Position numbers and translations under genes: made by a program. A stretch of 64,000 nt of DNA, taken from the NCBI GenBank assembly GCA_930367215.1, contig OV884057.1, forward strand, positions 263,208,339 to 263,272,338, given 5' to 3'. The notes under the pieces are model-generated. The model made no database searches, was not told the origin of the DNA, and saw only the letters and a list, made by a program, of their open reading frames with translations. Below are positions 11,354 through 23,562 of this stretch, piece after piece (position 1 is the first letter of the stretch; each line of letters starts with the position of its first letter). Origin of the DNA: Pollenia angustigena (Eukaryota > Arthropoda > Insecta > Diptera > Polleniidae).

Positions 11354-13084
11354 ATCAAAAAGTAATTTCAATTTTTGGGAATAAAAAATTTTAATTTCAA
11401 AAGATTTTGTTATTTGTGCTTAATTCCCAGTTTTTATTCTTGATAAAAACACTTGAAATTTATTGTTGATGGGATAAGCTATTCCTATGCATTTCACTGG
11501 TTGCTTAGGCCAGATCATCAGGAAACTTCATCCATAAAGATTTTAGACAAACTAAAGATTTTAAACCAAATAAAACTGTTAAACGTATAAGACTTATAGC
11601 AACAGTTTTACTTGTAACAATATCAAAGCTTGAACAAAATACATCAACAATAAAAAAGTGGGTTTATCTCGTCTTACACTCCCCACTACAATTAGTTGAA
11701 ATTCTCTCAACATTAATTGTAGTTGTAAGTAGGTTAAGAAAAACAAAATAAAAAACAAACAACAACTTACAAAAGATGTTGTCAATTAAGTGTTTTTTTT
11801 TTTTAGGCCGTGCACTTGCCTGTTTATTATCAAAAAGTAATTTCAATTTTTGGGAATAAAAAATTTTAATTTCAAAAGATTTTGTTATTTGTGCTTAATT
11901 CCCAGTTTTTATTCTTGATAAAAACACTTGAAATTTATTGTTGATGGGATAAGCTATTCCTATGCATTTCACTGGTTGCTTAGGCCAGATCATCAGGAAA
12001 CTTCATCCATAAAGATTTTAGACAAACTAAAGATTTTAAACCAAATAAAACTGTTAAACGTATAAGACTTATAGCAACAGTTTTACTTGTAACAATATCA
12101 AAGCTTGAACAAAATACATCAACAATAAAAAAGTGGGTTTATCTCGTCTTACACTCCCCACTACAATTAGTTGAAATTCTCTCAACATTAATTGTAGTTG
12201 TAAGTAGGTTAAGAAAAACAAAATAAAAAACAAACAACAACTTACAAAAGATGTTGTCAATTAAGTGTTTTTTTTTTTTTTAGGCCGTGCACTTGCCTGT
12301 TTATTATCAAAAAGTAATTTCAATTTTTGGGAATAAAAAATTTTAATTTCAAAAGATTTTGTTATTTGTGCTTAATTCCCAGTTTTTATTCTTGATAAAA
12401 ACACTTGAAATTTATTGTTGATGGGATAAGCTATTCCTATGCATTTCACTGGTTGCTTAGGCCAGATCATCAGGAAACTTCATCCATAAAGATTTTAGAC
12501 AAACTAAAGATTTTAAACCAAATAAAACTGTTAAACGTATAAGACTTATAGCAACAGTTTTACTTGTAACAATATCAAAGCTTGAACAAAATACATCAAC
12601 AATAAAAAAGTGGGTTTATCTCGTCTTACACTCCCCACTACAATTAGTTGAAATTCTCTCAACATTAATTGTAGTTGTAAGTAGGTTAAGAAAAACAAAA
12701 TAAAAAACAAACAACAACTTACAAAAGATGTTGTCAATTAAGTGTTTTTTTTTTTTAGGCCGTGCACTTGCCTGTTTATTATCAAAAAGTAATTTCAATT
12801 TTTGGGAATAAAAAATTTTAATTTCAAAAGATTTTGTTATTTGTGCTTAATTCCCAGTTTTTATTCTTGATAAAAACACTTGAAATTTATTGTTGATGGG
12901 ATAAGCTATTCCTATGCATTTCACTGGTTGCTTAGGCCAGATCATCAGGAAACTTCATCCATAAAGATTTTAGACAAACTAAAGATTTTAAACCAAATAA
13001 AACTGTTAAACGTATAAGACTTATAGCAACAGTTTTACTTGTAACAATATCAAAGCTTGAACAAAATACATCAACAATAAAAAA
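11354..13084 (-). repeat. Palindromic array, left arm (~3.6 tandem 475-bp units)
   Basis: Unit starts (ATCAAAAAGTAATTTCAATT) fall at about 11354, 11829, 12306 and 12781, giving periods of 475-477 bp. Units are almost identical; length differences lie mainly in a poly-T run before AGGCCGTGCACTTGCCTG. The fourth unit stops at AACAATAAAAAA (13084), where the inversion begins. Reading frames of 60-63 codons repeat in every unit but lack codon structure or family similarity; they are treated as non-coding. Confidence 0.95.
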
Positions 13085-13106
13085 GTGGGTTTATCTCGTC
13101 TTACAC
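13085..13106. other. 22-bp centre of the 3.9-kb palindrome
   Basis: The unpaired spacer starts GTGGGTTTAT and ends CTTACAC, so GTG/CAC closes it. It is a normal internal piece of the unit, which means the inversion point lies inside a unit rather than at a unit boundary. Confidence 0.8.
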
Positions 13107-15271
13107 TTTTTTATTGTTGATGTATTTTGTTCAAGCTTTGATATTGTTACAAGTAAAACTGTTGCTATAAGTCTTATACGTTTAACAGTTTTATTTGGTT
13201 TAAAATCTTTAGTTTGTCTAAAATCTTTATGGATGAAGTTTCCTGATGATCTGGCCTAAGCAACCAGTGAAATGCATAGGAATAGCTTATCCCATCAACA
13301 ATAAATTTCAAGTGTTTTTATCAAGAATAAAAACTGGGAATTAAGCACAAATAACAAAATCTTTTGAAATTAAAATTTTTTATTCCCAAAAATTGAAATT
13401 ACTTTTTGATAATAAACAGGCAAGTGCACGGCCTAAAAAAAAAAAAACACTTAATTGACAACATCTTTTGTAAGTTGTTGTTTGTTTTTTATTTTGTTTT
13501 TCTTAACCTACTTACAACTACAATTAATGTTGAGAGAATTTCAACTAATTGTAGTGGGGAGTGTAAGACGAGATAAACCCACTTTTTTATTGTTGATGTA
13601 TTTTGTTCAAGCTTTGATATTGTTACAAGTAAAACTGTTGCTATAAGTCTTATACGTTTAACAGTTTTATTTGGTTTAAAATCTTTAGTTTGTCTAAAAT
13701 CTTTATGGATGAAGTTTCCTGATGATCTGGCCTAAGCAACCAGTGAAATGCATAGGAATAGCTTATCCCATCAACAATAAATTTCAAGTGTTTTTATCAA
13801 GAATAAAAACTGGGAATTAAGCACAAATAACAAAATCTTTTGAAATTAAAATTTTTTATTCCCAAAAATTGAAATTACTTTTTGATAATAAACAGGCAAG
13901 TGCACGGCCTAAAAAAAAAAAACACTTAATTGACAACATCTTTTGTAAGTTGTTGTTTGTTTTTTATTTTGTTTTTCTTAACCTACTTACAACTACAATT
14001 AATGTTGAGAGAATTTCAACTAATTGTAGTGGGGAGTGTAAGACGAGATAAACCCACTTTTTTATTGTTGATGTATTTTGTTCAAGCTTTGATATTGTTA
14101 CAAGTAAAACTGTTGCTATAAGTCTTATACGTTTAACAGTTTTATTTGGTTTAAAATCTTTAGTTTGTCTAAAATCTTTATGGATGAAGTTTCCTGATGA
14201 TCTGGCCTAAGCAACCAGTGAAATGCATAGGAATAGCTTATCCCATCAACAATAAATTTCAAGTGTTTTTATCAAGAATAAAAACTGGGAATTAAGCACA
14301 AATAACAAAATCTTTTGAAATTAAAATTTTTTATTCCCAAAAATTGAAATTACTTTTTGATAATAAACAGGCAAGTGCACGGCCTAAAAAAAAAAAACAC
14401 TTAATTGACAACATCTTTTGTAAGTTGTTGTTTGTTTTTTATTTTGTTTTTCTTAACCTACTTACAACTACAATTAATGTTGAGAGAATTTCAACTAATT
14501 GTAGTGGGGAGTGTAAGACGAGATAAACCCACTTTTTTATTGTTGATGTATTTTGTTCAAGCTTTGATATTGTTACAAGTAAAACTGTTGCTATAAGTCT
14601 TATACGTTTAACAGTTTTATTTGGTTTAAAATCTTTAGTTTGTCTAAAATCTTTATGGATGAAGTTTCCTGATGATCTGGCCTAAGCAACCAGTGAAATG
14701 CATAGGAATAGCTTATCCCATCAACAATAAATTTCAAGTGTTTTTATCAAGAATAAAAACTGGGAATTAAGCACAAATAACAAAATCTTTTGAAATTAAA
14801 ATTTTTTATTCCCAAAAATTGAAATTACTTTTTGATAATAAACAGGCAAGTGCACGGCCTAAAAAAAAAAACACTTAATTGACAACATCTTTTGTAAGTT
14901 GTTGTTTGTTTTTTATTTTGTTTTTCTTAACCTACTTACAACTACAATTAATGTTGAGAGAATTTCAACTAATTGTAGTGGGGAGTGTAAGACGAGATAA
15001 ACCCACTTTTTTATTGTTGATGTATTTTGTTCAAGCTTTGATATTGTTACAAGTAAAACTGTTGCTATAAGTCTTATACGTTTAACAGTTTTATTTGGTT
15101 TAAAATCTTTAGTTTGTCTAAAATCTTTATGGATGAAGTTTCCTGATGATCTGGCCTAAGCAACCAGTGAAATGCATAGGAATAGCTTATCCCATCAACA
15201 ATAAATTTCAAGTGTTTTTATCAAGAATAAAAACTGGGAATTAAGCACAAATAACAAAATCTTTTGAAATT
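13107..15271 (+). repeat. Palindromic array, right arm (~4.6 inverted 475-bp units)
   Basis: Exact reverse-complement copies of the left-arm unit. Unit joints (TTTTTGATAATAAACAGGCA) lie near 13403, 13880, 14355 and 14831. The innermost piece is a partial unit and the outermost ends about 40 bp short, at CTTTTGAAAT. Each unit contains CTGATGA, a CTGG...CCAG stem and GAAA (for example 13243-13272), resembling a hammerhead ribozyme core on this strand. Confidence 0.95.
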
Positions 15272-15284
15272 AAAAACTTTAACT
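15271..15284 (+). repeat. 14-bp direct repeat, right of palindromic array
   Basis: Second copy of TAAAAACTTTAACT, in the same orientation as at 11340-11353. See the left copy for interpretation. Confidence 0.65.
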
Positions 15285-15579
15285 TTAACTAATTAACAAC
15301 AAAAATAAATGTTTTAAAATTTTTAAGTTTGGTTAATTTAAAAAATAAAAAAATTTCATCTTTTATGAAAAAATTAAAAGTTGTAGACAGACTTTAATCA
15401 CTTATAGCTTATTTTATTTGGAACTTTGTTTTTTATATGCGTAGAACCCTAGCCTTAAATTTGGCCCTGCAGCGCCTAGGATGCCCCTAGATGGGTTAAA
15501 TGTATGACCAACCCCACTTTATTTTTCATCTCGATCATTTATTTCTAACATACCCACCGCTATCTCCATTCCTTAAGGG
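15285..15579 (+). repeat. Module of the CACTATG-family repeat
   Basis: After about 100 bp of AT-rich DNA this stretch carries GGATGCCCCTAGATGGGTTA and TATGACCAACCCCACTTTAT, also found at 27310-27370. It is an additional internal module of the family forming the inverted arms. Confidence 0.6.
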
Positions 15580-16273
15580 GGCTTTTATACAAAATGTTCA
15601 ATGCAGACTAGAAATACATTGAAGAAAAAGTCCCATAAATGCCCAGGAGTTGCCCCTAGGATGATAAAATGTATGACTGGCCTCCATTAGTTTTTTGTTC
15701 TTAACATTTTCTCAAATTATACTTTCCCTTTATCATTATCCCTTAGGGGGCTCCCATACAAATATTGCGTTTTATGAAATTCTTAAATTAATTAAAATTT
15801 GTCGACTTTTGTGAATAAAATCAAAAGTTGCAAACAGATTTTAATCATTTATGGCTTGTTTTGTTTGTAGCTTCGTTTTTTTTGGCAAAAAATTAGAAGC
15901 CTAGCTGCATTTTATAATTTTTTATGAATTTTTAAAAAACAAAAATTTCGAAATTTTGATAAAAAAATTAATTTTTTTTTCAAAAAAAAAAATTATGTTT
16001 CAATAACGACTACTCATATTAGAAAAAGAGTTTTACTTTTCTGAAATTAAATTTTATTGCGGAATTTCGATTTTTTTAGTAATTTCAATAAACTAAACCG
16101 TTTTTGAGTTACGCGAATATATGTTGTGCAACCTCCTCCATTTTCGAAATAACGGTATATCTCGAAAACCAGAGCCAATCTGAAAAAACCGGGGGCACCA
16201 CTGGATTCAGCGTCCCCGAATTATGTTAAAACGCCATGTGCCCGGCTTGTCTGTTTTTTCAACTAGCATAGTG
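15580..16273 (+). repeat. Right arm of long inverted repeat
   Basis: Reverse complement of the 7599-9030 arm without the inserted duplication. The outer end reads AACTAGCATAGTG followed by TA, mirroring TA-CACTATGCTA on the left. Directly beyond it lies a mariner transposase fragment that has lost its N-terminal half, so this end may have inserted into, or recombined with, that mariner copy. Confidence 0.8.
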
Positions 16274-16275
16274 TA

Positions 16276-16822
16276 ACCGGAATTGCCGCATTTGGGTGAA
16301 TGATAATCCAAGAGTGATTGTCAAAAAACCAATGCATCCACAAAGAGTGACTTTTTGGTGCGGTTAATGGGCTGGCGGCATCATCGGGCCGTATTTTTTT
16401 TTTCCAAAATGAGGACTGTCAGGCAGTTACTGTGAATGGTGTTCGCTATTGTGAGATGATAACGAGTTTTTTATGGCCCGAATTGGAAGATATGGATGTG
16501 GACGATATGTGGTTTAAACAGGACGGTGCAACTTGCCACACAGCTAACGAAACAATGGCTCTTTTGCGCGACAAATTCAATGGCCGTGTTATCTCAAGTA
16601 GGAGCGATGCCAATTGGCCGCCAAGTTCATGTGATTTGACACCGTTGGACTTCTTTCTTTTGAAAAAAAAGGTGTACGTCGATAAGCCAGCAACAGTTCA
16701 AGAGCTAAAGGATGAGATAGAACCTCAATTATGCCTCAGTGTCATCGAAAATTTGGACCATCAGATGGAGGTGTACCGTGCGGCGGCAATTTGGGCGATA
16801 TTTTGTTCCATACATAATTGAA
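16276..16822 (+). pseudogene. mariner/Tc1-like transposase, C-terminal fragment
   Basis: Reads as the distal half of an insect mariner-type transposase: HPQRVTFWCG, then VDDMWFKQDGATCHTA with the second catalytic D, and WPPSSCDLTPLDFF with the third D, 36 residues apart. The family ends in a G-G-x-L-x-D-I-L-F-H-T motif; here the equivalent sequence is found one frame off near 16780-16815, so an indel broke the tail. An in-frame TAA at 16365-16367 and a T-run (about 16394-16403) add damage. The N-terminal DNA-binding half is absent. Confidence 0.85.
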
Positions 16823-18100
16823 ACATACCAATATTATCATTATAAAAAAAATAACAATAATTTCCTAAATAATTTTATTCAAAATCAAAAAATTTAACCA
16901 ACCTTTATATCCAATATTTGTTTAATACTAGCTGCAAAAAATCTTTTTTTGTTGCTTTAAATAGACTGCATTAAACTATATTGCAGTAAACATCGTACTA
17001 TTTTTGTGTTCACTAGCTATTTTTACTTTTTTCTAAATAAAAATTAGTCAAAATATATATAATGGCGACTTTTTTTGAATTTTTGGCGTATTTAAGCGAT
17101 ACGGAACAAATAAATTTTTTAGGATTTATAAAAAATGTTTTTAATAAATTAAAAAATATGTATTTTACTGCCAAAAACTTTAAAATAAAGGCTTTGGCGA
17201 TTTTTGACATTGAATTTGGCGAAAAAGTTCAAAAACAATCTGACAACCCTGCTTACAAGCGGAAATTTCTCCAGTAACATTTTGCAAGTTCTCTAACTTC
17301 CAACTGTCAAAAAATTCTCTTTTTGGCTCTCTCGCTGCAAGAGATTTGGAGTACGCAGACAAAATTTGGCAAGATTTTGCAACATTTTTCGCAAAATATG
17401 TGTACGCAGACACCCCTATTATGTCGTAATATAATGTATTACCGTGTAAACTGGCCTTTAACAGTTTTTTTGACAGTTTACAATGTTGCATATTTTGCAA
17501 ACTGTAGTTTAGAGATATAATATTTTGTAGATAGGGCCTTTTGTTTTTTTGGTTAAAAAATCGCTGACTTTTGTCAAACTACTGAATTGTTTTTATTAAA
17601 TAAATCTATGTATGTATATAATTTATTTTTATATAAACTTCATTTTATTTTAAAGAAATATAATATTTTCATTCATTAAATAATACAATTGAAGCACAGC
17701 CGCGAATAACGTTTTAAGTTACAAAATAATAATTTTTCAGGAGAGAAAAAAAACGTTTTTTGACAAGCAGCATTATTTGTTTTAAAAATTTTTTTTTTCT
17801 ATTATTTAAAATAGTGATAATAAAAACTTTAATGCAAAAGGCTTTTAAAACATTATTCCGCACTGCAAAACCATTTCGGTTTCATCATTATGTTAGTAAC
17901 TTGCAATGTTCTTCCACTGGCTGACACTTTGTACGCCATTTTGAAGGCGTTAAGGTGCAAAGTTTTGGTTGATTTGATGTTTAAACTGTGTAAGAGAGTA
18001 AAGTCAACGTTTATCTGCAAAAAAACAGTTTTTGCAAAATGTGGCGTTTACAACGTTTTTCGCGGCTGTGCTTCAATTATTTAAGAAAATTAAGCATTTT
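16823..18100. other. AT-rich sequence, no supported gene
   Basis: Contains short frames (for example 17062-17277) without family similarity. Segments near 17290-17520 and 17890-18060 are less AT-rich and may be old repeats, but I could not define ends. Confidence 0.45.
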
Positions 18101-18283
18101 TGTTGTTTTATTATTTTGGCTTGAGGTCCTATATAAATAATAAATAAAAAGTTTTTTGAATTTTATTTATTATTTATATAAAAAATATAAAAATAAATAA
18201 AAATAAATAAAAATAAAATAAAAAGTTTTTTGAATTTTATTTATTATTTATATAGGACCTCAAGCCAAAATAATAAAACAACA
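18101..18283. repeat. Perfect 49-bp inverted repeat (small hairpin MITE)
   Basis: Arms 18101-18149 and 18235-18283 are perfect reverse complements (core TTGGCTTGAGGTCCTATATA). The centre is ATAAA-rich and partly duplicates the arm. Length about 183 bp, no coding. Confidence 0.8.
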
Positions 18284-18465
18284 TAAACAACAGGTCAACT
18301 ATACACAAGAATACATTTAGCATTTTTTTTAGCATTTTTAAATTTTATTTTTAGCATTTTTAGCATTGTTTTAACCCCCATTTAGCATCCAAATTTTTTT
18401 AGTTGTGGTCACACTGCCTGGAACAGAATAAAGGTAGAACTACATAACACGCGTTAGTGCGCGCG

Positions 18466-19055
18466 AGTTATATATACGAACCCTGCTAAATATTCAAAAC
18501 CTGACAAAATCGAATAAAAACAATAAGTAAATAATAAAACTGTAAATCTATCGCATCAGCAAAATTAACAATAAATGCATTTTAGTTCACAAAGTAAAAC
18601 ATTGAACAATTCCACGAATTGTTGGCAAATGAAATTATTCAATAAATACTTTAATTGTAATTTCCGCTCCAATTTAAGTTAAAACATTTTTCATTTATCC
18701 AGACAATTTACCGGGAATTGCTTTTGACTAAATACTTACAGGTAAAAATAACGTCCGGTCACACCATAAAATTTAAAAAGAATTATTTAAAAGAATAATT
18801 GATTAATAAATTGCAAGTTGACAATTTATTAAACCAATCAGAATTATGCTGATGAAATAGATCAAGAAAAATACAAAGTAATCTTGGAAAGACAATTATG
18901 ATTGTAAAGTTAGTCTTAGTTTCTCCATTAATCGTCGAAGACGTACAATAAAGAAAAAGTTATAAATAAAAAAATTCAAATTTGTTTTCTTTTGTACAAA
19001 AGGCAACCACAGTGTGTTTATTTTTTTTAGGATAACGCAATCCTGATATATAAAT
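18466..19055 (+). repeat. Errantivirus 5' LTR
   Basis: 590 bp, AGTTATATATACGAACCCTG to the GATATATAAAT end. Differs from the 3' LTR by small indels, such as loss of a GAATTCAT block near 18512 and a 3-bp difference before the end. The promoter was not located. Confidence 0.9.
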
Positions 19056-19073
19056 GGCGCAGTCGGTAGGATC
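19055..19073 (+). promoter_or_regulatory. Primer-binding site, tRNA-Ser type
   Basis: TGGCGCAGTCGGTAGGATC directly follows the 5' LTR (its first T is shared). It is complementary to the 3' end of insect tRNA-Ser (…GACTGCGCCA), as known for 17.6 and 297. Confidence 0.8.
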
Positions 19074-19452
19074 ATAGTGAGTAAAAGGATCCAGTGATAC
19101 GAATCAAATTAAAGTAAAATTTTGTACAGTGAACATTTATTAAAATTGAAGTGAAAACACCACGGTAGTGCAGTGAACTCTTCCAATTATAAATAGACAC
19201 TACAAAAACAAATTAAAGTAAATTTTGTACAGTAGACATTTATTAAAATTGAAGTGAAAACACCACGGTAGTGCAGTGAACTCTTACAATTATAAATAGA
19301 TACTACAAAAAACAAACAAAAAGCACACTTAGAAAAAGTGAACACCACTATACAGTGTAGTGAACATTGATGCCAAGTGGAAGCCACAATCCTTTCTTAA
19401 ATTTTTGAAAATAAGTTCTAAAAGGCAACGAAGATTCGACAAAAATCGAATA

Positions 19453-20700
19453 ATGGAGGAACAAGCTCAAGATCAGATCAGCCTAGCAGACGAACTGATC
19501 AGGAAAGACCAGCAGCTGGAACGCTTGCGCCAAGCTTATGTAGAATTACAGCAACAAGCGCAACAATTACAGCAACAACAACAAGTACAACAACAACTGC
19601 AGCAGAATCCAATTTTACAAAACGGACAGCAACAACAATGGCAACAGCTACAACACCAACAACCACAACATAATCAATTGGACAGGATCCACAAAAATGT
19701 GGCATATCTACCAGTTTTTACGGGTATCGGAGAAATTACAATCAACTCATTCCTGAGCAGTGTGGAGTACCTACTATCAACCATAATGAATGAAGAATTA
19801 AAGAAAGAAGCCACAAAAGTCATTTTTTATAGAACCATACAAGGTCCAGCCAAGAACACGATAATAAACATTCCGGAACCAGACAACTGGCCGCTCATAA
19901 AGGAAACACTGAAACTACGGTATCGTCCCGATATTGAACCACACCAACTCTACAGGAAGATATCAAATCTTAAGGTAAATAATGTAAATGAATTATTGAC
20001 AGAAATTCAAGAAATTAAATATAAGGCGGACGAATTGACAATATATTATATAGGTGACCACTACATTGACCTTAGTAACATAGCCAGTTTGTTAGTGAAC
20101 ACAATAAAAGAAATGACTCAGGGAACGTTACTTGACAAAATTTATAACGAAGGGCAATTAAATAACATCCTAAACAATGACAAGTAGGAGATTCGAAGAC
20201 AGTTGTATTAGGCCAGAATATAGGAAGGTAAAGGAGAATAGGTCAACAAACGAAAGGAACAATAGATATCAGGAAAAAAGACAACAGTATAATAATGCAC
20301 ATGCAAATTTCGGAATTAGAAACATGGATAATAGAATTAATAAGGGACCACATATAGGACAGTGGAATAGGTAACCTAAATACCAAAATAATTCAGGCCA
20401 ATAAAGGCAAAATAATAATTTTAATGCAGGAAGGAATAACAATTTTAATAGGTTCGGAAACTCAGGCCAATATCGCCAGAACCCAGTTAGACAAGCTGTA
20501 GTTGAACCCATGGAGGTTGATACTATAGAAAAAGGTAATAGGTATTATAATAATAATATCCAGGAGGTCGGGCAGGTAGGACACCCTAGACCCTGTTGCA
20601 GCCAAAATCGCTTGGAACAGCCTAGGCAAGACCTAAACGTACCTATGGAAACTAATAACACGGTACAATATAAGGAGGAGGATAATTTTTTTTCAAGGAC
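19453..20700 (+). pseudogene. Errantivirus gag, frame-broken
   Basis: Starts at the ATG at 19453. A glutamine-rich stretch (CAA/CAG repeats, 19540-19680) is followed by a capsid-like region (YLPVFTGIGE at about 19707) and runs to a TAG at 20185-20187. The basic, Asn/Arg-rich C-terminal part continues in another frame from about 20177, meets a TAA at 20372-20374, and resumes in that same frame to about 20700 (VVEPMEVD near 20500). So one frameshift and one nonsense lesion are present. The protein would assemble particles; there is no CCHC knuckle, as expected for errantivirus Gag. Confidence 0.8.
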
Positions 20701-22135
20701 CGACTCTGACATTTTACCCATCAAATTTTTACACACGAAATATAAAGGAAAAGATATGTCGCCAAGGCATCAACGATGGCTATTGAAATTGGGAGAATAT
20801 GATTTTGACATTGAGTACATAAAAGGAAAAGAAAATAGGGTGGCAGATTTTTTGAGTAGAATAGAAACTGAAGAAAATACAGGTCAGAAGAGTAGCGAAG
20901 TTAATGATTTTAATATAATAAACAATGTAGAAGATGATAATACGTTAATGGAAACAGTTCATTCAGCAATAGAAAATCTACAGGATCACTTTTATATTAA
21001 AGAAGAATTAGTAAATAAGTACAAAACACAGATTATACTAACTAATAACAAAATAGAAGAATGCAAGATGATACATAACAAACGAATAATTTTTATAGCA
21101 GAAAGCGATTTTGAAATAATGGGTGAAATATTCAGAAAATATATTACAAAAGGGAAGATTGGAATATATTCAGAAATACCCGAACGAAGTTACAATGTAG
21201 TTCAGGAAAAATTAATAGAAATGTTCTCTAATGATAGACAAATAAAATTCACTAAATGCACAATAAGAGCTCAGGATATAGAAACAGAGACTGAAGCAGT
21301 TAAGCAAATATCCTTTTATCATGTCAGAGAAAGTGTACACTCAGGCATCCTTGAAACTTACAACCATATTAAAAATAAGATATATTACCCAAAACTATTA
21401 GAGCTGATTCAGTTAGTAATTAACCAATGTGATTTATGCCAAGAAGTAAAATACGATAGGAATCCCATTAAGCAAAAATTTACGGTTACAGAAACACCAT
21501 CGAGTAAAAATGAAATACTGCATACTGATAGTTATGTTATGAAAGGATTTCGATTTTTGACAATAATAGATAAATTTTCTAAATTCGGTGCAGTTTATCC
21601 TTTGAATGATAGAAATCACATAACTATCATCGAACAATTAGAAGACCATTTCACTAAATTAGGAAAGCCAAAGAAAATAGTAGCAGATAATGAATTTAAT
21701 GCTATAAGGATAAAGGAATTTTTGGATAGTGAGAATATAGAGTTACATTTGACAAAACCTAACACCCATACAGGTAATGCCGATATAGAGCGATTACATA
21801 ATACAATAGCAGATAAATTTAGAATACTGTATAAAATAAAAAGGGAATTACCAATAAAACAATTAATTCAGAAAACAGTTAGAAATTACAATGAGCGTTA
21901 TCATTCGACTATTAAATGCACACCTAGTGAAGTTCAACAAGGAAAGGTTGACGAAGAAAAGATCAGAAAAATTTCGGAAGATAACAAAAGAAAACTAATA
22001 GATAAACTTAATAAGTTTAGAGAAGACTATAGAGAAGAAAGAACAGAAGGATTTATAAAAAAATATAAGGCAGTCAGGCACAAAGAACAACCTAAATATA
22101 AGAAAGCAAAACTAGAAAAAATACATTCAGGTTAA
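20698..22135 (+). pseudogene. Errantivirus pol remnant: RNase H tail and integrase
   Basis: The frame enters directly from gag sequence into the RNase H C-terminus (ENRVADFLSRIE near 20830-20865), which marks the deletion joint replacing protease and RT. The integrase follows with its HHCC zinc site (HVRES…NHI…CDLC, 21320-21440), then catalytic D in LHTDSYV (about 21520), D in VADNEF (about 21690) and E in NADIERLHN (about 21790). Basic C-terminal tail to 22135. All three catalytic residues are kept, but no protease or RT remains to process or supply the enzyme. Confidence 0.85.
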
Positions 22136-22210
22136 AAGACCTCTAAAATTTGCAGATGCCGACAATATTGATGATACTCCTGAGAACAATCAGGATACAT
22201 AGATATTTAT

Positions 22211-23562
22211 ATGAAAAATCAAGAGATAGTCAAGGAATCAGATATAATACTACATAAAGTAAATTTAAATGAAATAGAAAACATATTGGACCAAATGAAA
22301 GACAACATAGTTTTAATGAAAACAAAAAATAAAGAAATACTTCAACTAGAACTATCAGACGCTAGAAATAAATTGGAAACTTTGATACCAAAACAAAACA
22401 GACAAAGACGCGGACTTATTAACGGTATAGGTAGCATGTCCAAATGGTTGTTTGGAACTATGGACGATGAAGACAGACAGAATATTGAAAAACATCTTTT
22501 TAAAATTGACGAAATAAAAAATAATAACGACCAACAAGTTTTAATTAATGACTATTTCAATGAGACTATAAATCACTTAAAAACCATTATAAAAAATGAT
22601 AGAAATATAATAGAAAAAGAATTAAATTCAATAAATAAATTGCTCAAAACTGAAAATGAAAAAAATGTATACTTAGAACACTTATCAACTATACAACTTA
22701 TTAAAAGTAAAATAGAACACCTACAAGACAATGTCATTTCCGCACAATACGGGATGGTACATCCAAGTATTCTAACTTATAATAAATTTACACATATTCA
22801 GATAGGAACAACATATTTTAATAAATCATGTCTAATTTTTGGTATAAAAATACCCAAAACATTTATAACAGTTAAGTTAAGTTATATTGTGCCACTACCA
22901 AATGATCACAATGAAGAAATAAACTCAATAAGTGAAAAAATTATTGAGTTGAAAATTAAACATACAAGTTTGAATAAAACAAACCTTTAAAGAATTTAAA
23001 ATTAAGTAATCACTGTATAATAAAGAATAATTGTCAACTAGTAAGAAATACAGACTTAGAAATAATACAATTAGATGTAGACGCAATATTAATTAAAAAT
23101 GCAATGAATGTCACAATAAATCAAACTTGTAATTTTGAAAAAATTGTATTAGATGGAAATTATATAGTAAATTTTAATAACTGTTCAGGCAGGATAAAAG
23201 ATATTTATTTTTCAAATATAATTGAGAACATGAAAGAAAAACAAATTATTAAAAACATAGACACGGTAGGAAATTTTTCACACAAAATAACGTTTCAAGA
23301 AATTGAAACAGAAAACAAAAATAACATAAGAAATATAAAGACATTAAAATATCACACCAAATTTACATATGGGTTTAACATATTGATAATACTTAGTTTA
23401 ATCCTTATTATTTTGAAGAAATACAGAAATATAACAATAAAATTAAATAATAGAATTCAGGAGAATTCTAATATAAAGGAGGGGGAAGTTATATATACGA
23501 ACCCTGCTAAATATTCAAAACCTGACAAAATCGAAGAATTCATAAAAACAATAAGTAAATAA
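22211..23562 (+). pseudogene. Errantivirus env-like fusion glycoprotein, frameshifted
   Basis: First part 22211-22990 has a furin-type site RQRR at about 22400, followed at once by a glycine/hydrophobic GLINGIG stretch, the arrangement expected of an errantivirus Env fusion peptide. A frame change occurs near 22985-23000. The second part (open before 23104 and ending 23562) carries N-glycosylation-type NxT motifs and one strong membrane segment (ILIILSLILIIL at about 23383-23418) before a short basic tail. No signal peptide is identifiable at the N-terminus. The last codons run into the 3' LTR. Broken and incapable of full expression as read. Confidence 0.8.
23475..23486 (+). promoter_or_regulatory. 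Polypurine tract before 3' LTR
   Basis: AAAGGAGGGGGA immediately upstream of the AGTTAT start of the 3' LTR, the expected plus-strand priming site. Confidence 0.8.

Noticed and set aside
11594..15070. Repeated 60-63-codon reading frames on both strands
   Set aside because: The same two frames recur in each 475-bp unit, overlap each other, and show no family similarity; they follow from the repeat.
19499..19705. Val/Ala-rich minus-strand frame
   Set aside because: Antisense of the CAA/CAG glutamine repeat of the errantivirus gag.
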